From assembly GCA_021018995.1 (NCBI GenBank), contig CM037593.1, positions 44,033,810 through 44,097,809 of the forward strand: a stretch of 64,000 nucleotides of DNA. Reading direction: 5' to 3'. This DNA comes from Chloranthus sessilifolius. Taxonomy: Eukaryota; Streptophyta; Magnoliopsida; Chloranthales; Chloranthaceae. The notes under the pieces are model-generated. The model was not told the origin of the DNA, made no database searches, and saw only the letters and a list, made by a program, of their open reading frames with translations. This document shows positions 41,623-54,699 of this stretch, one piece after another (positions within the stretch are counted from its first letter, which is position 1; the number at the start of each line of letters is the position of its first letter). The translations under genes were made by a program, and so were the position numbers.

Positions 41623-44450
41623 TGTTAGAATTTTATAATTGCTTGTACTATTATTTTATTATTTGAAAATAGTGGTAAAAATATGGCTGTAAAAATAATT
41701 CAAAAAAGGGGGAGTGAAACAGCACACAAAACAACAATCTAAACATAGCTTGCAAGATTTAGGGCTATTGTAGCAAGTTTTAATAACTAAGAGTTTGTCC
41801 CATGGAGAGTGATGATCTAAAAACTTGAAGGCGTACAGTAAACTTCAGATCTAACTACAGATCTTGCAACTCTAAACCTAAACTAGAAAGCAAGGTAAAG
41901 AGAGTGTTTTTAAGTGTCACAACTAAACTAAAACTAAAAACAAGAATAAACTACAGCTAAAAGGGGGAGGAAGAATGATGATGATGGTGTGGTAAAATAA
42001 AGTAAAAAGATGAGAAGTAGGCCGCTCTAGGTAGATCAGCACTGCAACTCAGTTCAAGAGAAGAATCTATAGCAGTTCATTAGATGGCTACAAGCACATC
42101 TGCAAGGTAGAAGAATCTAACCTAACCCAAAAGAATGTACTAATCTTAGGGCTGTATTTTGTTCACTTAAATGGTCACAAAATACCCCAGGGATTTCATC
42201 TAGTCAATGGATTAAATCAGAAAAGGAAACCTATTGCAGGCACTATGTTTGCAAGGTTACAAGCTCATGCATCCTTCGGAGCAAACAATCCTTGAAAATC
42301 AAGTAGAAACTACAAGAAATCTCAGGCTGAATGGGGACTTAGATTTAGCTAGTCATTGCTACAAAAAGGCCTGCAATGACCCAGCTCACAAGTCTGTAAT
42401 CTGTACAAAATCTCAGGTCTATTCACTGATGATGGGTTTGCAAAACAGAGGAGGAGTTAGGCTTGCAGCTGTCTCTCACTTGGCTACAAGCTCAAGTGCA
42501 GAGAAGAAGAATCTATCTCAATCTTGTGATTCAAATCAGCCCTAGGGCTATACCCTACCTACTTGAATGGCGACAAGCTATCCCAGAGGTTATCTTAATT
42601 ACAGAGGTTAGAGATAGAACATGATTACCACTACTGCCACTATGGTTGCAGGGCTACAAGCTCAAGCAACCATAGGAGCATTAAACCCTTACTGCCCTAT
42701 GTGAGAAAACATAGAAAAATAAAGATGAAATGAAGCTTAAAAAATGGCATTTCATTGCCTAAAAATGAGTTACAATGAAAAACCCTCAAGGCAACAGTCT
42801 GTGCAAGAAATCCCAAAACAACTCTTCATGTTCATACAAAATCGATTACAAAATTAAATAAAACCTAGCTGCTAGAAGCTTTAGCCCAGCATTACTGCTA
42901 TGCTAAGGAAAGAAGAAGCGGAAAATGGAAAAGAGAAACTAAACCCTAACCCTATTTCTAAACAGCTATTTTGATCTAGCTATTATGGATCCTTTTACAA
43001 GACAAATTATAGCTATTTATACAATCCATAGCAGCAGCTATGTGCTTTAGCCAATCAGAAAGTAGAATGTGTGGGGCTGCTGTCGTGGCTTATTTTCAGT
43101 CATTGGATGCTTTGGGATGTGTGGGACATTGGGATGTGTGCCCTAAAAGTTGTGAAATCTCGAAAATATCCTTAGATATTGAAAATAGCTACTGGAACCC
43201 GTGCCTCGCGAGGATGCAGCTTCAGAATTTTCATCTCTCGTGGTTCTCCCAAGGATCTCGTTAAGATGCAGCTTCAGAGTTCTTACCTCACCAGGATCAC
43301 GCAAGGATCTCTCTTAGTTCTTGTTAGATGAAAAACAACCTTTTTAAGCTGCTTGACAGGCTGAAATGAGGGCTCTTTATGAACTGCTTGAGCAGTTAAA
43401 GTGGGCCTCGATAGGTTCAAATGTGAACCACTCGACAGGTTTAAAACTCCCCAGGAACCACTTGAGATGTTGGAATAGATGCAACTGAGTTGCTTGTGAG
43501 GTTCATTGGAGCTACTCGAGTGCCTAATGATCTGCTCGAGTTCTCTATTGCTGCTTCAAGTAGGTGCTCAACAGGTTCATTGGAGGCTGAAAGGAACCAC
43601 TCGATTGCCTAAATGAACTGCTCGACAGCCTGATGTGCTGCACCAGTGAGCTTGTTAGGTTAGATCTTTAGAGTGTGATCTGCTTCATGAAGTACTCGAG
43701 AGCTGTGTCTAGGAGTAGCATCATTTCGACAGGTTCACTTTAGAACCATTTGACAGCATTATTGAACTGCAGGGTTTCATGTCATTGTTCTTCAACTATA
43801 CACAAGGTCGCGTAGTTCAAGCAGCAGTTGTTATATAAGCAATTTCAGCTGCTTGAGTGTTGCTTCATCAGGTCTTGAAGGTTGCAGCAGCAGCTCCTGT
43901 AGCTTGCTGGCCTCTGGTCTTTATGTGCATCTCCATGCAACCCATGTGGGTTGAAGGTATAAAGCAGCAACAGCTTGAATGCTTGCATGCAGTAGAGTTA
44001 ATTGTAGCTACTGTCATATTTTCTTGAGCTGCCATGTGCAATATTATAGTATCAGGTCTGCAGCTCTATCCCACTCAACGTGTTGCACTGCTGTAGGCAC
44101 CTATAGTGTTGTAGCGGTCATGCCCAACTGTTGTTCTCTTTTATACATTGCAGCAACACTCCTCTCTACTTGGGCTTCACTTCTCACCCTCAACAAGCCT
44201 TCTAGGACCCCAAAGCATGCTAGATAGCCCTTAATAGTTTGAACCGCCATGGTGCCTTCATTGTAAACCCATTAGTTCCTTTGCTTAATACAGAGTTCCT
44301 TCTTCTTGGCTGGAAAAGATTGGATTGCAACACTAATCTATAATTTTCCTATCATCTATAAAACACACTTAAAAATCATTATTAACCAGCTCAATGGTTC
44401 ATCAAAGGCTAGGTTAAGGGGTGAAAAGTTGTATTTTTCAGTGCTCAATA
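41623..44450 (-). mobile_element. Solo LTR, Athila-type (VI), inside the fragment V noncoding block
   Basis: A complete LTR of about 2.8 kb in minus orientation, from TGTTAGAATTTT to GTGCTCAATA on the plus strand, with no internal region. The TATA box (TATAAATAG on the minus strand) is at 43013-43021. The U3 (43190-43960) carries both CTCGCGAGG and TCGAGCAG-type motifs. Flanks GCAAG and GCTAA are diverged remains of one site; the uninterrupted relative reads GCCAG at about 53408. Solo LTRs arise by recombination between the two LTRs of one element. Confidence 0.75.
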
Positions 44451-45241
44451 GCTAACTTCTTCTCTTCTTTTCCATTCTTCAAATGAAGTACTTCTTTTGA
44501 TTTCTCTTTCTCTCTTTCTTTTTTTTTTAATTTTTTTTTTAAATTCTTTTTGTGAAATGCCACACATATATAACGTCACACTACTTCTTATAGATTTCTT
44601 CTCTTCTCCTTCTACCAAATGTTGAACCTCTCTCAACTATCTTCAACATCTTCTCCTTTACCTTCTGAAATCTTAGAGTGAGGGTAAGGATGAATCAGGT
44701 CATGAGGTTTAGGTTCAAGTACTCTAGTGTTGGTTAATGAAAAATGGATTTTAAAGGTTAAACAGTGTAAACAAAGGGCAGTTCAATGGGTAGGTCTTTT
44801 CAGGCTCAAACTGTCTAAATGAAGGCCTTAGATCATCCCCTTAGTGTTATGAGTGTTGTCAAACAGTTTCAATTTGGGGTGCCTAACTTCTAGTAAAAAG
44901 GATGTTGATTCAATCATTCCTTAGATCAGAAAAAATTGCCAAAAATACTCTTTAGAAGAAAATTTGATAGGCCCAAATCTCACTGGGTATGTGGTCTTTA
45001 AATGAACTCATGGGGTATATCCTCACCTTTTTCTCCCCTTTCTGGTTCACTTGGTACTAATTGTGGAAAAAAATTTCTTAATATTAGCTTCATGGAGGTG
45101 TTAAATTTTCAAAGATTTCAATTTTAAAAAGTCTTCTAATGTTTTAATTTCCTCTTTCTGATATGATTAGGTGGGAATTGACTTTATTTATTCAATTTAA
45201 CTAACCATGCTGCACTAAAATTAACTACTATATTGGTCTAC
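44451..45241 (-). other. 3' noncoding block of fragment V, second part
   Basis: Continues the block at 41622. It has a T-rich run at 44515-44545, the TTAGAGTGAGGGTAAGG phrase near 44672 (element I's CCCTCACTTTGAGAATTC read on the other strand) and the CCAAATCTCACTGGGTATG phrase near 44974. No gene seen. Confidence 0.6.
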
Positions 45242-45262
45242 CCTGCCATACCCCTAAACCTA
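45242..45262 (-). other. Internal polypurine-type tract of fragment V
   Basis: Minus strand TTAGGTTTAGGGGTATGGCAG, the internal tract that follows the third ORF or pol in this family. Confidence 0.6.
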
Positions 45263-45715
45263 AGATAAACATTGTCCTCAATGTTTCAAGAACAATATAT
45301 AGGGGCAGCAGGGTTTCGAAAGAAAAATTAAACTACAACAAAAAATAAAGAGAAAATTAAACTAACACAAGAGAAAAAGAGAATGTATAACCAAACATAA
45401 TTTTATACACAATGACATTGAAAAGACAAAATAGCAATTTCACCTAACTAAAAATAGTAGTTATACTAAAGACAGTAATTGTACTATAACTCCTAGAACA
45501 GTAAATTCCTAAATAGAAAATTCCTACAAATGATCTGAGCATGAATCATGATTAATGATGGAGATATTGGATGTATTGTGTGGGATGACGAAGTGTAAGT
45601 ATTTAGCACAGAGATGGAATGAGAGAACGGCTTCATAAAGGTTTCAAAAGTTCAGAACCTGAGCCTTGACAGGATGGAGCCTCAAGAAGTACAACTCGAG
45701 AGGATCCCAAGTAGT
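45263..45715 (-). other. Remaining internal sequence of fragment V
   Basis: A/T-rich sequence aligning with 54250-54600 (shared phrase AATGATCTGAGCATGAATCA near 45530). No coding domain recognised. The last 60 bases hold a CTCGAG motif like the spacer or U3 of this subfamily. Confidence 0.45.
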
Positions 45716-47497
45716 TGTTGATCACTAAAATATACCACTTTCCACCACCTAACCTGGCCTTTAATAGACCTTTGAGTTGGTTAATAATGAGTTTTTAAGT
45801 GTGATTTTATAGATGACAATAAAATATCACATAGTGCAGTAATCCATCATTTATGAGCTAAGAAGAAAGAATTTTGAGATAAGAAGTGGAGTTGATGGGA
45901 ATTACATTGACTGCACCATGGTGGTTATCACCATTGGAGGTGTTTTGCATGTATTGGGGCCCTAAAAGTCCCACAGAGAGAGAGAAGTGGAGCCCAAGCA
46001 CAGTGGAGTGCTGCTGTAGCAGATTATACAGAGAAGCAGTGGAGAAAATTACAACTTCAACTTCAAGATCTTAAGCACCTTAAATATGTAGCAGTGCGGT
46101 AGCTCAAGTGGCACACTACAACACTTCAATGACAAGCAGCTCAAGTGGAACTCGAGCACTTCATGGCTAAAACTTTCATCCACTTGTAGAGCAGCTGAAA
46201 GTAACTCTTTTGCAGCAACCACTCTAGTAGATTATATAGAACGACAAAGAGATTCTCGTGCAGCTCAAGCAAATTACAACTTCAGCACACTCAACCCGAG
46301 CAACTGCTATGGCTGAAGTAAACCAAGATGTGAAGCTGCATTGAAGACCTTGCCTTGAAGCACTCGAGCAGCTGCAATTATTGAAGTTAGCCATCTTCAT
46401 GAGCTACATAGCTAAAATATAAACCTGCTGAGTGGATGAACAATCACACCTGCCAAGCAGCTTCAAAACCACACACTCGAGCAGTTGACTGAAGCAGCAT
46501 TGATCTTGTCGAGTTGAGCAGCTGAAGCAAGTCCACTCTCGAACACATTGCTGCAGGGAACCAACCTCACAAGCTGTAGACTTGAAGCAAAGAACCTGTC
46601 GAGTTGAGCAACTGAAGCAAGACCACACTCGAACACATTGCTAAAGGGAACCAGCCTCACAAGCTGTAGACTTGAAGCAAAGAACGTGTTGAGTTGTTTA
46701 TGCTGCAGCAATGACACACTCGAGTACTTTGTAGCTTCAAATGCATCTTGTCGAGTGGTTCCTGGCCTTCAAGAACATCCTTAAGAGCTGCATTATTGTA
46801 GCACATTAGTTGTCGAGTAGCCAAAACTGTGTATAGCTGAATGGTGAAGGAAATCTTGTTGTCGAGTAGCTGAAAGTCGAGCAGTTTATGGCTTAAATCC
46901 TACCTATCGAACTGTTGCTGAAACCTCATGAGTCCGCAGACTCAAAAATTGAAACTAGTTGTCGAGCAGTTCCAGTGAACCTCATGAGCTTCATAGTTGA
47001 AATTAGCAACCAGTCGAGTGGTTTAAAACTGAGCCTCTTGAGTAGCAATGTACCTGTCGTGTACTTCTTGCTGAAACAAACCAGGTCGTCGAGCAGTTAT
47101 TACTGAAACCAGCCTCTCGAGCTGCTGTTTCAACCTCTCAAGCAACCTCTCGAGCACTTATTTGAAGCCAGCAGCATAGTTGAGCAGCTTGTGCACTTAA
47201 AACCAGCCTCTTGAGCTATTTTTTCAACCACTCGACCACCCTCTCGAGCTGTAGACCTAAAGCAGTCATCCTGTAAAGCTATTTTTTGTTGTTGTTATCC
47301 TGTAGAGCATCCTCTCAAGAATTGCTCGTGTTATAAATTCTGAAGCCAGCAGCTACTCAGGCACTTAAAGTGCTATCTTAATCCTGTCGAGAACCTGTCA
47401 AGCTGCAATGCCTGAAGCCTGTCATCCTCTCAAGAACTGCTCGAGTTATAAATTTTGAAGCCTATCAACTCGAGGCATGGGTTCCAGTAGCCATATT
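45716..47497 (+). mobile_element. Athila-type LTR fragment (VII), plus orientation, CTCGAG-rich U3
   Basis: Begins TGTTGATCACTAAAATATACC, the U3 start of the same LTR subfamily as the solo LTR but on the opposite strand. From 46080 to 47470 it is packed with CTCGAG, TCGAGCAG and TCGAGTAG motifs, including two near-identical units of about 120 bases at 46495-46740. It stops at the GGGTTCCAGTAGCCATATTC phrase, which lies inside the solo LTR at about 43185, so only the U3 side is present. Confidence 0.65.
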
Positions 47498-48147
47498 CAA
47501 ATGAGCAAATGAGAAATTAAAAACAATTATTGAAAATAAAAAATTGCCACTTCTGTAGGGAACACATATGCATTTAACATATGCATCAAGCCTTTTAAAC
47601 CCCTAGGTGATCCCTAGTGGATGAGTGAAGTCTCCAGAGGGTTTTCAGTGAAGGTTCCCACAAACTTCTCCAATGAATCAATTAATAACAATGCAACATG
47701 TTAAAAAAAAATTCAAACAAAATAAAATTCATTCCACACATTTCTCATTCAATTTTCTAGAAGATGTTCTTGAGTAAAACAATAATTTAAATGTGAAATT
47801 ATGCTGTAATTCTTTCACTATCAATCAGCTTATGCAAAGGATTTGTGTAAATTAATGTAAAGCTTACCATCAATATGAGAAGTCTGTTTTGGTAATGCCC
47901 CCAAACAATTCAATGTCAGAGCCAAAGCTCACTAGGGTTGTCACTCAGAATAGAGTAGAATGGTGTATCATTTCACACAGCTCAAGAGTAGTTACAGCCC
48001 TCAAATAGGATAACAAGCATGAGCATAGGCATTGGTCTAATTTCTGAAATTTTCTAACTCTTTTCACCATAGATTACACACATCCTTATCTCAATATGAC
48101 AGCTCAATCCATTTTAGATCAATAGAGTCTTTTTATAAGGTTGTAAT
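47498..48147 (-). other. 3' noncoding block of a minus-strand Athila-type element (VIII)
   Basis: Carries the family landmarks: CCCTAGGTGATCCC near 47601, AACAAGCATGAGCATAGGC near 48011 and ATCCTTATCTCAATATGACA near 48082. It stops at the long LTR starting 48148. GTAAT at 48143-48147 is the candidate target duplication. No gene seen. Confidence 0.6.
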
Positions 48148-51100
48148 TGTTGGTCCCCTCTAGGTGTCTAAATGTTGATGTTTATTTAAGTGATGAGATG
48201 GTAAAATTAGAATACAAAGGTGGAGTAAAATGGATATGAAATAAGTAACCTAAAGTACACACAGCCTGTAAGATACAGGGCTATTGTAGCAATATTTTGA
48301 TAAGTAAGAGTTTGTCCCACAGGGAGTGATGATCTAAATCCTCTAGAGTTGTATAGTAGTCTCCAGATCTAGCTACATATCTGGAAATTCTAACAGAAAG
48401 GGTGTTTAAGTGTCACTAAGCTATACTAAGGCTAAGAACAAAAATAAAACTACATCTAGAGAAAGGGATAAAGAAGGATGATGATGGTGTGCGATAAAAT
48501 AAAGTTAAAAGATGGAGAAGTAGGCAGCTAAGATTAAATCAGTTAGGCAACTCAGATCTAGAAATGAAACTGCAGCAGTCCTTCTGATGGCTATAAGCAC
48601 ATCCGCAAGGTAAAAGAATCTAAAGTAACCCTACAATCTAGACTCCTCCTAAGGGTATACCCTGTCCACTTAAATGGTCACAGACTATCCAAGAGACTTC
48701 CTCCCTGCAATGGGTTAAATCAAAATAATAAAATCACTCCAAATGTTGTCGATGCAAGGCTACAAGCTCCCTAGATCTGCTATAGATCTGGCAGGCATCC
48801 ACAGGAGTATTAAACCTAGAAAGATCAGATGCTAATCCAAAGTTTTAAAGGTTAAGTGAATGGGCAATTCCCAAAAACACAAATCCGATCGAGAATCTAA
48901 TGAAACCAAAAGATCTATAGATTTAAATGAACTTTAAATTAATAATTTATTACTTAAAACAAGCTTGCAATAAAATTTTCTCAGATCTGCAGTCTGTCCA
49001 TCCAAATCAGATCTACAATTTGATGTTGGCAAAAGGGAATAGAGGAAAGTTTGGCTTTGCACAATCTCTCACAAGGCTAACCAGCTCATGTGCAGAGAAG
49101 AAGAATCCATCTCAGATCCGTGATTTAGACCCCTCTTAAGGCTATAACTTGTCCACTTAAAGGGTCATAGACTATCTAATAGAGATGGTTCAATCACAGA
49201 GGCCTAAGATAGAACAGTAAACCTGTTGTCACCACCATTATTGCAAGGCAAAATAGCTCGAACAACAATGGGATCATCAGACCTAATAGATTTCTATGTC
49301 TAGATCTAATAGATTTCTGTGCAAGGAAAACACAGAGACTACAGATCTAATTAAACGATAAAAATGACAACATTGTAAAAGAATCTTATAATACTTGCCC
49401 TCGAAGGCAACAGCCAATTCAAACCCCAAATCAGCTCCCAAAGTTTTCATAAATGCCCATTACAAAATTGAAATGAAACTAGCTGATTACAAAGAACTTA
49501 GCCCACCATTACTGCTATGTTAAAGGCAAGAAGAAAAAGGGAAAAAGAAAAAGAAAACTAAACCCTAACCCTAAAATGCTAAAATGCTAAAAATCCAAAA
49601 GGGGGATCTCAATCTAACCCTGGATAGTTTTACAAAATAGAAATTGAGCTATTTATACAAGCCATAGCAACTTATGTGCAACAGCCAATCAGAAATGAGA
49701 AGGTTTGGAGTTGATTTTGTAGCCCATCTGTCACCCTTGGATGCCTTTGGAAGTGTGAGACATTGGGAAGCATGCCTTAGAAGGTGTGAAATACCCAAAA
49801 TATCCTTGGGTGCTGAAATAGGCTGCTGGAATTCATGCCTAGCGTAGATTATAGCTTCAGGTATGCATCTCGCTGAGATCTCGCTAGGATCTTGTTGGTT
49901 GCAGACTTAAGTTTAATCATTGGGCTGAAATGCTTAACTCGCTGAAATGCTTCAAGCTTAACCTCATTTGGGCTGAAATGCTTCAAAAGCATAAATCTCA
50001 CTGGGCTGAAATGCATCAGAAGCTTCAATCTCGCTGGGCTGATTTACAGCATATTTCAGCACTGCACTTGTTCGACAAAATGCTTCAGTAGCAGAACAAC
50101 TCAAATGCCTATATTTTTCAACTCTACACCACTTGACTTCGAGTCCACAGCCCGTGGGGTTCAGCTGAACTACTCAAGGGTGCTCCATAGCTGACTCGAG
50201 CGTGCACAACAGCTGTTCGATAAAATGCCTTTAGCAATGAACTGCTCTATTGGTTTAAATCTGCAAGCCTACAACTCGTGTACGTCGATGCAGCTGCTTT
50301 GCTGCTCGAATGGGCTAAAATTACAACTACTCCAAAAGGTCCTGGTTTGCCGCAGTTCAATGGCTTCTTCGCTGGTGTACGGAGGTGCTCAAAGGCTTGG
50401 CTTCTTCAATAAATTGCTTGAGCAACAGTTGTTGGCTTCACATTAAACTAGCAAGTTTCAACTCTGTAGGAGCACATTAAGGATTAGAAGCATTAAATGC
50501 AGCAACTGATGTGGATTAAATACAGCATTTGCCATTCAGCTGCTTGACAAATTCATTGCAGCAGCATGAAGGAGCTCGATAAGATCAAATGGCAACTGGT
50601 CGTGGGGCTCCATGCTGTTGTTCTTTGAATTATACATAGCAGTGCAGCAGCAGCTCATGCGGTTCCCTCTTTGGATCATCAACTGCTCCTTCAACTGCTC
50701 GACTGTTTTCACTTGGGCATGCACTCGACAAGAAGGTTTGCAACAGCATGTATCTCTATAAGTTGCTCAAGTGCACTCTTAAGTGTGTGGTACAGCAGCA
50801 CTTGCAGCTGCTGGTTGGAGTGTGGTGCTGATTTTCTAGCAGCAGCCCTATGGCTTGCAGCAGACACACATCTTGGCTCTAGTATATTGCAGTAACTCGC
50901 GGGATTCAAAAGCATCAGCAGCAGCAGCTCGCTAGGCTTTATGGCTGCAGACTCGCGAGGCTCTATTTCAATTACTTCAACACAGCTTGCAAAGATCCAT
51001 TTACATGCAGCTATAGCTCGCGAGGCTCTCATTACATGCACTCCAGCTCACGGGGATGCAGATGTATGGGCCTCCAGGTCGCGCAGATTAAATTTCTGCA

Positions 51101-52586
51101 CTGCATCATCAATTTTGACCAACTCACTAGGCTTTATTCCAGCAGTTCGCTAGGATTATTTAGAACAACTTGATGCTTGTCGGTTCTCTTCAGCAGTGCT
51201 GTTCTTGATCTTGGTACACAACTGCTTGAGTTAATCATAGCAGCACCTGTGCTGCTCAAGTTCTTCTTGGGAGTTTCATTTGACAGGTTGCCTTGCCGCA
51301 CCTCAACATTCAGCTGATGGGTGTGCTCACTTGCTAGTGTGCTGCTCACATGGTGTGTATGAAATATAAATGGCAGCTGCTCGATCTCTTCGAGACAGCA
51401 GCTATGTTGTCTTGGACCTCTATTTTGGCAGCTGCTCTTCACGAAATGAGCTGCTTAAGATGATGATCTTCAGGCTGCAGCAACTGTAGGTGGTGTGCAA
51501 CTCTTAAGTTTGCAGCAAGTATCATTTGGTGGTGCAGCAGCAGCAACTTGGCAGCATGAATGTGCAGCTGTTGTAGTAGCTCTTGAGTGTGGTGTAGCAG
51601 CAATAGAGTGCTTTAAATTTGCAACAGCAGCTTGAGATTATGAGGCTGCAACTCTAATAGATGGCTTTGCTACAGCTTTGATGTTGCTACTCAGCATATT
51701 GCGCTCAGCTGTGTATGGTGCAGCAGGTTTGGCTTGCATCTTCATTGGATAATGCAGTAGCAACAGCTGCTGGTTCGCTTTTGAGTGTAAGGTGCAGCAG
51801 CAATCGCAACTGCTGGTTTGAGTGTGCTTAAGCTGCAACTTGTGTAGCTTGCTCCTTCAATTTCCAGCAAGTACAGCAATGGAGTTCAGGTAGTTGCCGC
51901 TATAGATTGAAGATGTTACTGCTGTCTTGAGCTTGAAGTATACACAGGTTGGAGCAGCAGCTTGTTTTGAAAGTTGCTTGACAGCTGCACCTTCTGAGTC
52001 TTGCAACTTAAAGGGGTTGGAGCAGCAGCTGTTGAGGATGAGGTGCTGTAGATGTAGCTTCTATAGGTAATTACAACAGTAGCTACTCAAAAGGTGATTT
52101 GCCAAGTGCTGCAATGCAAAGTGTGCAGCTGCTACTCTTCAAGTGGAGTGCAACAGCAGCTACAGCTGCTCGCTTTCTTGTGTGGATAAGCAGCAGCCCT
52201 ATTTCCAGCTGCTCAACAAGTGGACTGCAGCAACAACAGCTTCTCTCATCTGTCATGAAAGCAACATCTCTTTTATATTGCACTTGTTCTTTTGGAATGT
52301 AGCAGCTGTCCCTTAGACATTGGGCTCTATCTCTCTCTCAACAAGGCAACTAGGATCCAAATGTACGCACATCAGTCCCACTGATGCAAACCACAATGTA
52401 ACTCTAGCAGCTCCACAATTTAGCTCAAAAATCCTTCTTCTTGGCATTAAATGGATGGATTGTAATACTAAGCTATAAATTCTTATTATCTACACTAACA
52501 CACTTAAAACACCATTATTAAGTTGCTCAATGGTTCATTAAAGGCTAAGTTAAGGGATAAAAAGTGGTACTTTTCAGAGATTAACA
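48148..52586 (-). mobile_element. Very long minus-strand Athila-type LTR (element IX, 3' LTR)
   Basis: About 4.4 kb from TGTTGGTCCCC to AGAGATTAACA on the plus strand, next to a terminal purine tract. The U5 side holds the GTAAGAGTTTGTCCCACAGG and CCAGATCT landmarks near 48303-48370. The TATA box (TATAAATAG, minus strand) is at 49649-49657. The U3 (49700-52586) is nearly 3 kb and from about 50500 to 52300 is dominated by GCAGC/GCTGC-type short repeats mixed with CTCGAG and CTCGCGAGG motifs. The open frames in that tract follow the repeat composition. Confidence 0.75.
50500..52300. repeat. GCAGC/GCTGC-rich low-complexity tract in the U3
   Basis: Irregular CAG/CTG-type triplets (GCAGCAGCAGCTC, GCTGCTCGA, AGCAGCAGCT) recur every few tens of bases. 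It explains the long overlapping open frames seen on both strands, which are not taken as genes. Confidence 0.65.
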
Positions 52587-52602
52587 CACCCCCAAACCTA
52601 AT
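52587..52602 (-). other. Terminal polypurine tract of element IX
   Basis: Plus-strand CACCCCCAAACCTAATC; the minus strand reads GATTAGGTTTGGGGGTG directly before the LTR. Confidence 0.75.
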
Positions 52603-54221
52603 CTTTGCTAGTCATCCAGCAAAGGCAAAATTAAAAATAGTTATTTAACACAGAAAAAGCCACTTTTGTAGGGAGCACGAATACATTTAGCTTATGCACC
52701 AAGCCTTTTAAACCCCTAGGTGATCCCTAGTAGAGGAGTGAAGTCTCTTGAGGGTTTCAGTAAAGATACCCACAAACTTCACCATTAAAACAGTTACAAA
52801 TAGTGCAGTCAATGATAAAACGAATTTAAATAAATAAAGCTTCATTCCACATTCATTAAAAATTAGAGGAACTTACAGCAGTAAAGCAGCCATTTAAAAC
52901 TCAAAATCAGTAGGTGTTTGCATCACCACCAATCATTTTACATCAGAAATTCAATGTGCAAAAATCAGTACCAAGCTTGCCTTAAATTCAAAAATCAGGT
53001 TGGATACAACCCCAATGAAGTTAAAATTCAGATCCAATTCTCACCAGGGTTATTTATCAACATTGAAAATCTAAGGTTGTTCCCATTCAGAGCAGCTCAA
53101 GATCAGTTACAGACCCTAAATGGGCCTGCAAGCATGAGCATAGGCAATGTTTCTAATTTCTGACATCCTCATGACTTTTCACCATAGATTGGACACTCCC
53201 TCATCTCCACATGACACCTCATTTCACTTAGGATTAACAAGGTCTTTTGATGGGTTGTAATGTGGCTTATCGGTAAGGTTCATAAAGAATAAAAGGATAG
53301 CATGGATCAAAATTGAGAAATTAGCAAGGTAGGAGGTGATTCATGACTTCACCACCTTCATTTCAGCACTACTTCATCTTCCTTGACATTTTTCAGATTC
53401 AAAGTAGCCAGCTTCTCCTCCTTCTTTCAATTTTCAGATGATGTTCTTCTCTAGACTTCTCTTTCTTTTTCTTTTTTTTTTTTATAATTTTTTATTTATA
53501 ATTTTATGATTTTTATGATGAACTGCCACAGAAATACTACTGATATATTGTTGTTCATAAGTTGGTTTTCTTCTGCTTCCACCAAATGTTGGACCCCTCT
53601 CACTATCTTTAATTCCTTCTCCTTTACCTTTAGAATTCTCAGAGTGAGGGGGAGGTTGAATCCGGTCATGAGGTTAAGGTGCAAGTACTCGGGTGTTTGT
53701 TGAAGAAAAAAAATAGGATTTTTAAGGCTAAAAGAGTGTATGCCAAAGGGCAGTTTTAAATGGTTAGATTTTCAGGCTCAAACTGTCCAAATGAAGGCCT
53801 TGGATCATTTCCTTAGTGTCATGGGTGCTGTCAATCAGTTTTGATCTGGAAGTGCCTAACTTCTAGTGACAAGTTGTTGAGTCAATCAGTCCTTAGAGCA
53901 AAAAGAATGCCAATAACACTCTTCAAAAGAATTTTGATAAGCCCAAATCTCACTAGGTGTGGTCCTCAATTTAACTCATGGAGTGTATTTTTACCTTTTT
54001 CTCTCCTCTTAGGTTTACTAAGTACTAACTGAAAAATTTTCTGATGTTAGCTTCATGGTGGTGCTAAGATTTTAAAATTTTCAATTTCAAATTGTCTACA
54101 AAATTTTTTAATTTTTCACAAATTTCCTCATTCTAACAAGTTAGGTGGGAATTAACTCTATTCATCTCAGTTTTCCTCACACTACTGTACTAAAATTAAT
54201 TATTCTAATGACAAATCTACC
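52603..54221 (-). other. Conserved 3' noncoding block of element IX
   Basis: About 1.6 kb. Landmarks on the plus strand are CCCTAGGTGATCCC near 52707, GCAAGCATGAGCATAGGC near 53129, AGAATTCTCAGAGTGAGGG near 53632, AGTGTCATGGGTGCTGTCAA near 53816 and CCCAAATCTCACTAGGTG near 53943. A run of T lies at 53460-53500. No gene seen. Confidence 0.65.
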
Positions 54222-54240
54222 CTGCCACACCCCCAAACCT
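54222..54240 (-). other. Internal polypurine-type tract of element IX
   Basis: Minus strand AGGTTTGGGGGTGTGGCAG, as in element I at 5726-5743. Confidence 0.65.
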
Positions 54241-54690
54241 AAGTTAAACAGTGTCCTCACCATTTCATGAAACATGCAGAGGGGCAGCAGGGTGCTGGAA
54301 AGATACACACTAAACTACAACGGAAAATAAAGAGAAAAATGAACTAAAACAATGCGGAAAAGTAAACTATGAAGGAGAAAAAGAGAAGAGACAGAACATG
54401 ACTACTAAAAAAATAAATAAATAAATAAAACAGCTACACAAACTCTTGAAAACAACAACTATATGTTGCAGAACTGACAGTAAAAACAGCATGTATATAA
54501 AAACATAAACTAAACTAAACAATGAAAATCCTAAACACAAAGTTGTATAAAATGATCTGAGTATGAATCAGAATTGATGACACAAAATTTTGAAAATTAA
54601 AAGCACACATTGTAAAATAGGATTCATACAAAAATCATATCACACTACACCATATAGACATAATTTTAAAACACTAAAAACAGTTATGTT
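54241..54690 (-). other. A/T-rich internal sequence of element IX
   Basis: No coding domain seen. It includes an AAAT microsatellite at about 54409-54428. It aligns with 45263-45600. Confidence 0.45.
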
Positions 54691-54699
54691 ACATATGGT

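Noticed and set aside
50225-52302. Long frames on both strands coding for Ser/Ala/Leu/Cys-rich peptides
   Set aside because: They come from the GCAGC/GCTGC low-complexity tract in the long LTR; overlapping frames on both strands and no domain.
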